From: Actinocrispum wychmicini
GTDB taxonomy: Bacteria > Actinomycetota > Actinomycetes > Mycobacteriales > Pseudonocardiaceae
NCBI RefSeq assembly: GCF_004345645.1
Contig: NZ_SLWS01000004.1
Location: forward strand, 186,001 to 250,000
Reading direction: 5' to 3'
DNA length: 64,000 bases
Shown here: positions 63,234-64,000 of the stretch, piece by piece
Layout: the number at the start of each line of letters is the position of its first letter
Position numbering within the stretch: position 1 is the first letter of the stretch
Program-made: the position numbers and the translations under genes
The notes under the pieces: model-generated
Told to the model about the DNA's origin: nothing
Databases searched by the model: none
The model's input: the letters and a program-made list of their open reading frames with translations, nothing else

Positions 63234-64000
63234 GTGGTGACGTCACCGAAGTTCACCCCTGAGATCGTCGCCGAGCAGTTGCGCGACGGGTACTGGCTGG
63301 AGGCGCCGGACATCGACGGCGACGGCACGCCGGACCTGTTCGGCTACGGCCTGCGCCTCGGCGAGATCTACTGGTACCAGAACACCGAAGGCTGGCCGAA
63401 GAGGCTGGTGACCGACGGGTTCCGGATGCCGGTCGGCGCCGACTTCGCCGACATCAGCGGCAACGACCACCCGGACATCGTGGTGTGCTACGAGCTCTAC
63501 GGCCCGATCGGCACCATCCACGACCCGGATCCGGCCGGCGGCAAGATCGACTGGATCGAGAACCCGGGCGGCGCGGATAAGACCGGGGAACGCTGGCAGC
63601 GCCACTACATCGGCCGCGCGACCGGCATGCACCGGTTGCGGGTCGGGCACTTCACGCAGACCGAGAAGCTGGAGGTCATCGGCCTGCCGATCGTCGCCGA
63701 GGCGGACGTGCACGCGGTGCTGCCGGTGGTGCTGTTCACCCAGCCCGACGACGTGCACACGGCCGAGGAGTGGCCGATGACCGTCATCGACGACTCGTCG
63801 TTCCGGATGATCCACGGCGCGGAGAAGAAGACGGGCCTGATCCCCGGGTCGGACCTGGAGTCGGTCCTGCTCGCCTCGGACGAGGGCGTGACCTGGCTGT
63901 ACTTCGACGAGAAGACCGGGCAGTGGCGCAAGGAGCTGATCGGCACCGGGGAACTGACCCAGTTCGAGCAGACCGGGTTCCGCGGCAGCGGTGACGTGGA
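63234..64000 (+). CDS. AUDH beta-propeller homologue (cut by window end)
   Basis: At least 255 residues, continuing past the window. It opens RDGYWLEAPDIDGDGTPDLF, with a calcium-type DxDGDGxxD loop; a second repeat is ADISGNDHPDIVV. GMHRLRVGHFTQTEKLEVIG closely parallels GMHRLKAGHFTRTDRVQV in the N-terminal propeller of fungal aldos-2-ulose dehydratase (from memory). Together with the preceding cupin gene it gives a split two-protein version of that enzyme. AAAGGAGA precedes tandem GTG starts at 63234 and 63237. No signal peptide, so it is cytosolic. Confidence 0.75.
   Translation, partial: MVTSPKFTPEIVAEQLRDGYWLEAPDIDGDGTPDLFGYGLRLGEIYWYQNTEGWPKRLVTDGFRMPVGADFADISGNDHPDIVVCYELYGPIGTIHDPDPAGGKIDWIENPGGADKTGERWQRHYIGRATGMHRLRVGHFTQTEKLEVIGLPIVAEADVHAVLPVVLFTQPDDVHTAEEWPMTVIDDSSFRMIHGAEKKTGLIPGSDLESVLLASDEGVTWLYFDEKTGQWRKELIGTGELTQFEQTGFRGSGDV

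Noticed and set aside
1..64000. CRISPR arrays, tRNA or rRNA genes
   Set aside because: No regularly spaced repeats, cloverleaf-like sequences or rRNA signatures were noticed by eye; a covariance-model scan was not possible.

Overview
The window is GC-rich DNA from a filamentous actinomycete. Evidence: G/C-ending codons, frequent GTG and TTG starts, 1-20 nt translational overlaps, a StrR-type regulator, MbtH, NRPS genes and 2-deoxysugar genes. A Pseudonocardiales-like host is plausible but not shown. No rRNA, tRNA or CRISPR array was seen.

Region A (about 0.2-42.6 kb) looks like one accessory, antibiotic-type biosynthetic locus. On the minus strand, from 15.3 down to 2.7 kb, runs a compact operon. 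Its order is SHMT-like PLP enzyme, glycosyltransferase, SelA-like PLP enzyme, sugar epimerase/ketoreductase, NDP-hexose 2,3-dehydratase, clavaminate-synthase-like oxygenase, Gfo/Idh/MocA reductase, TauD-like oxygenase, and two ABC exporter half-transporters. Divergently from about 15.7 kb come a serine-hydrolase-fold protein, a MazG-like protein, a methyltransferase and a molybdenum hydroxylase. The hydroxylase subunit genes are split by an FkbM methyltransferase and a 36-codon ORF. From 23.5 to 32.3 kb there is a discrete-enzyme assembly system: MupA-type flavin monooxygenase, FabG-like reductase, ketosynthase, KS-beta-like partner, ACP, AMP ligase, fused aminodeoxychorismate synthase (PabAB) and a small LuxR regulator. 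A class IV aminotransferase at 1.4 kb could be the ADC lyase, completing p-aminobenzoate supply. From 32.9 to 41.3 kb lie a C protein with only the tail of an A domain and a PCP lacking its serine, a complete C-A-PCP module with a glycine-type code, MbtH, a second MupA-type monooxygenase and a truncated flavin reductase. An APH-family kinase follows at 41.7-42.6 kb. Remnants of IS630, ISL3 and IS30 transposases and of a duplicated MazG-like gene mark rearrangement.

Region B (about 42.7-52.1 kb) is a gene graveyard. It holds frameshifted or truncated genes (a conserved hypothetical, DUF3885-like, two tyrosine recombinase tails, DUF6193-like, GNAT, IS3 pieces, a TadB-like fragment). A few intact genes lie among them: a 103-aa protein, a Gly/Asp-rich secreted protein with a strong hairpin after it, and a secreted lipase.

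Region C (52.1 kb to the end) is a second, apparently separate cluster. The minus strand carries a DHA2 exporter, alpha/beta hydrolase, a conserved hypothetical and a broken flavin monooxygenase. The plus strand carries an SDR, a second MFS exporter, a Tat-exported bicovalent flavin oxidase, a StrR-like regulator, a WecB-type UDP-GlcNAc 2-epimerase, and two neighbouring genes matching the cupin and beta-propeller parts of fungal aldos-2-ulose dehydratase (AUDH). This split bacterial AUDH next to a 2-epimerase is the strongest candidate for an undescribed pathway. It would make a pyranone or an amino-sugar-derived small molecule.
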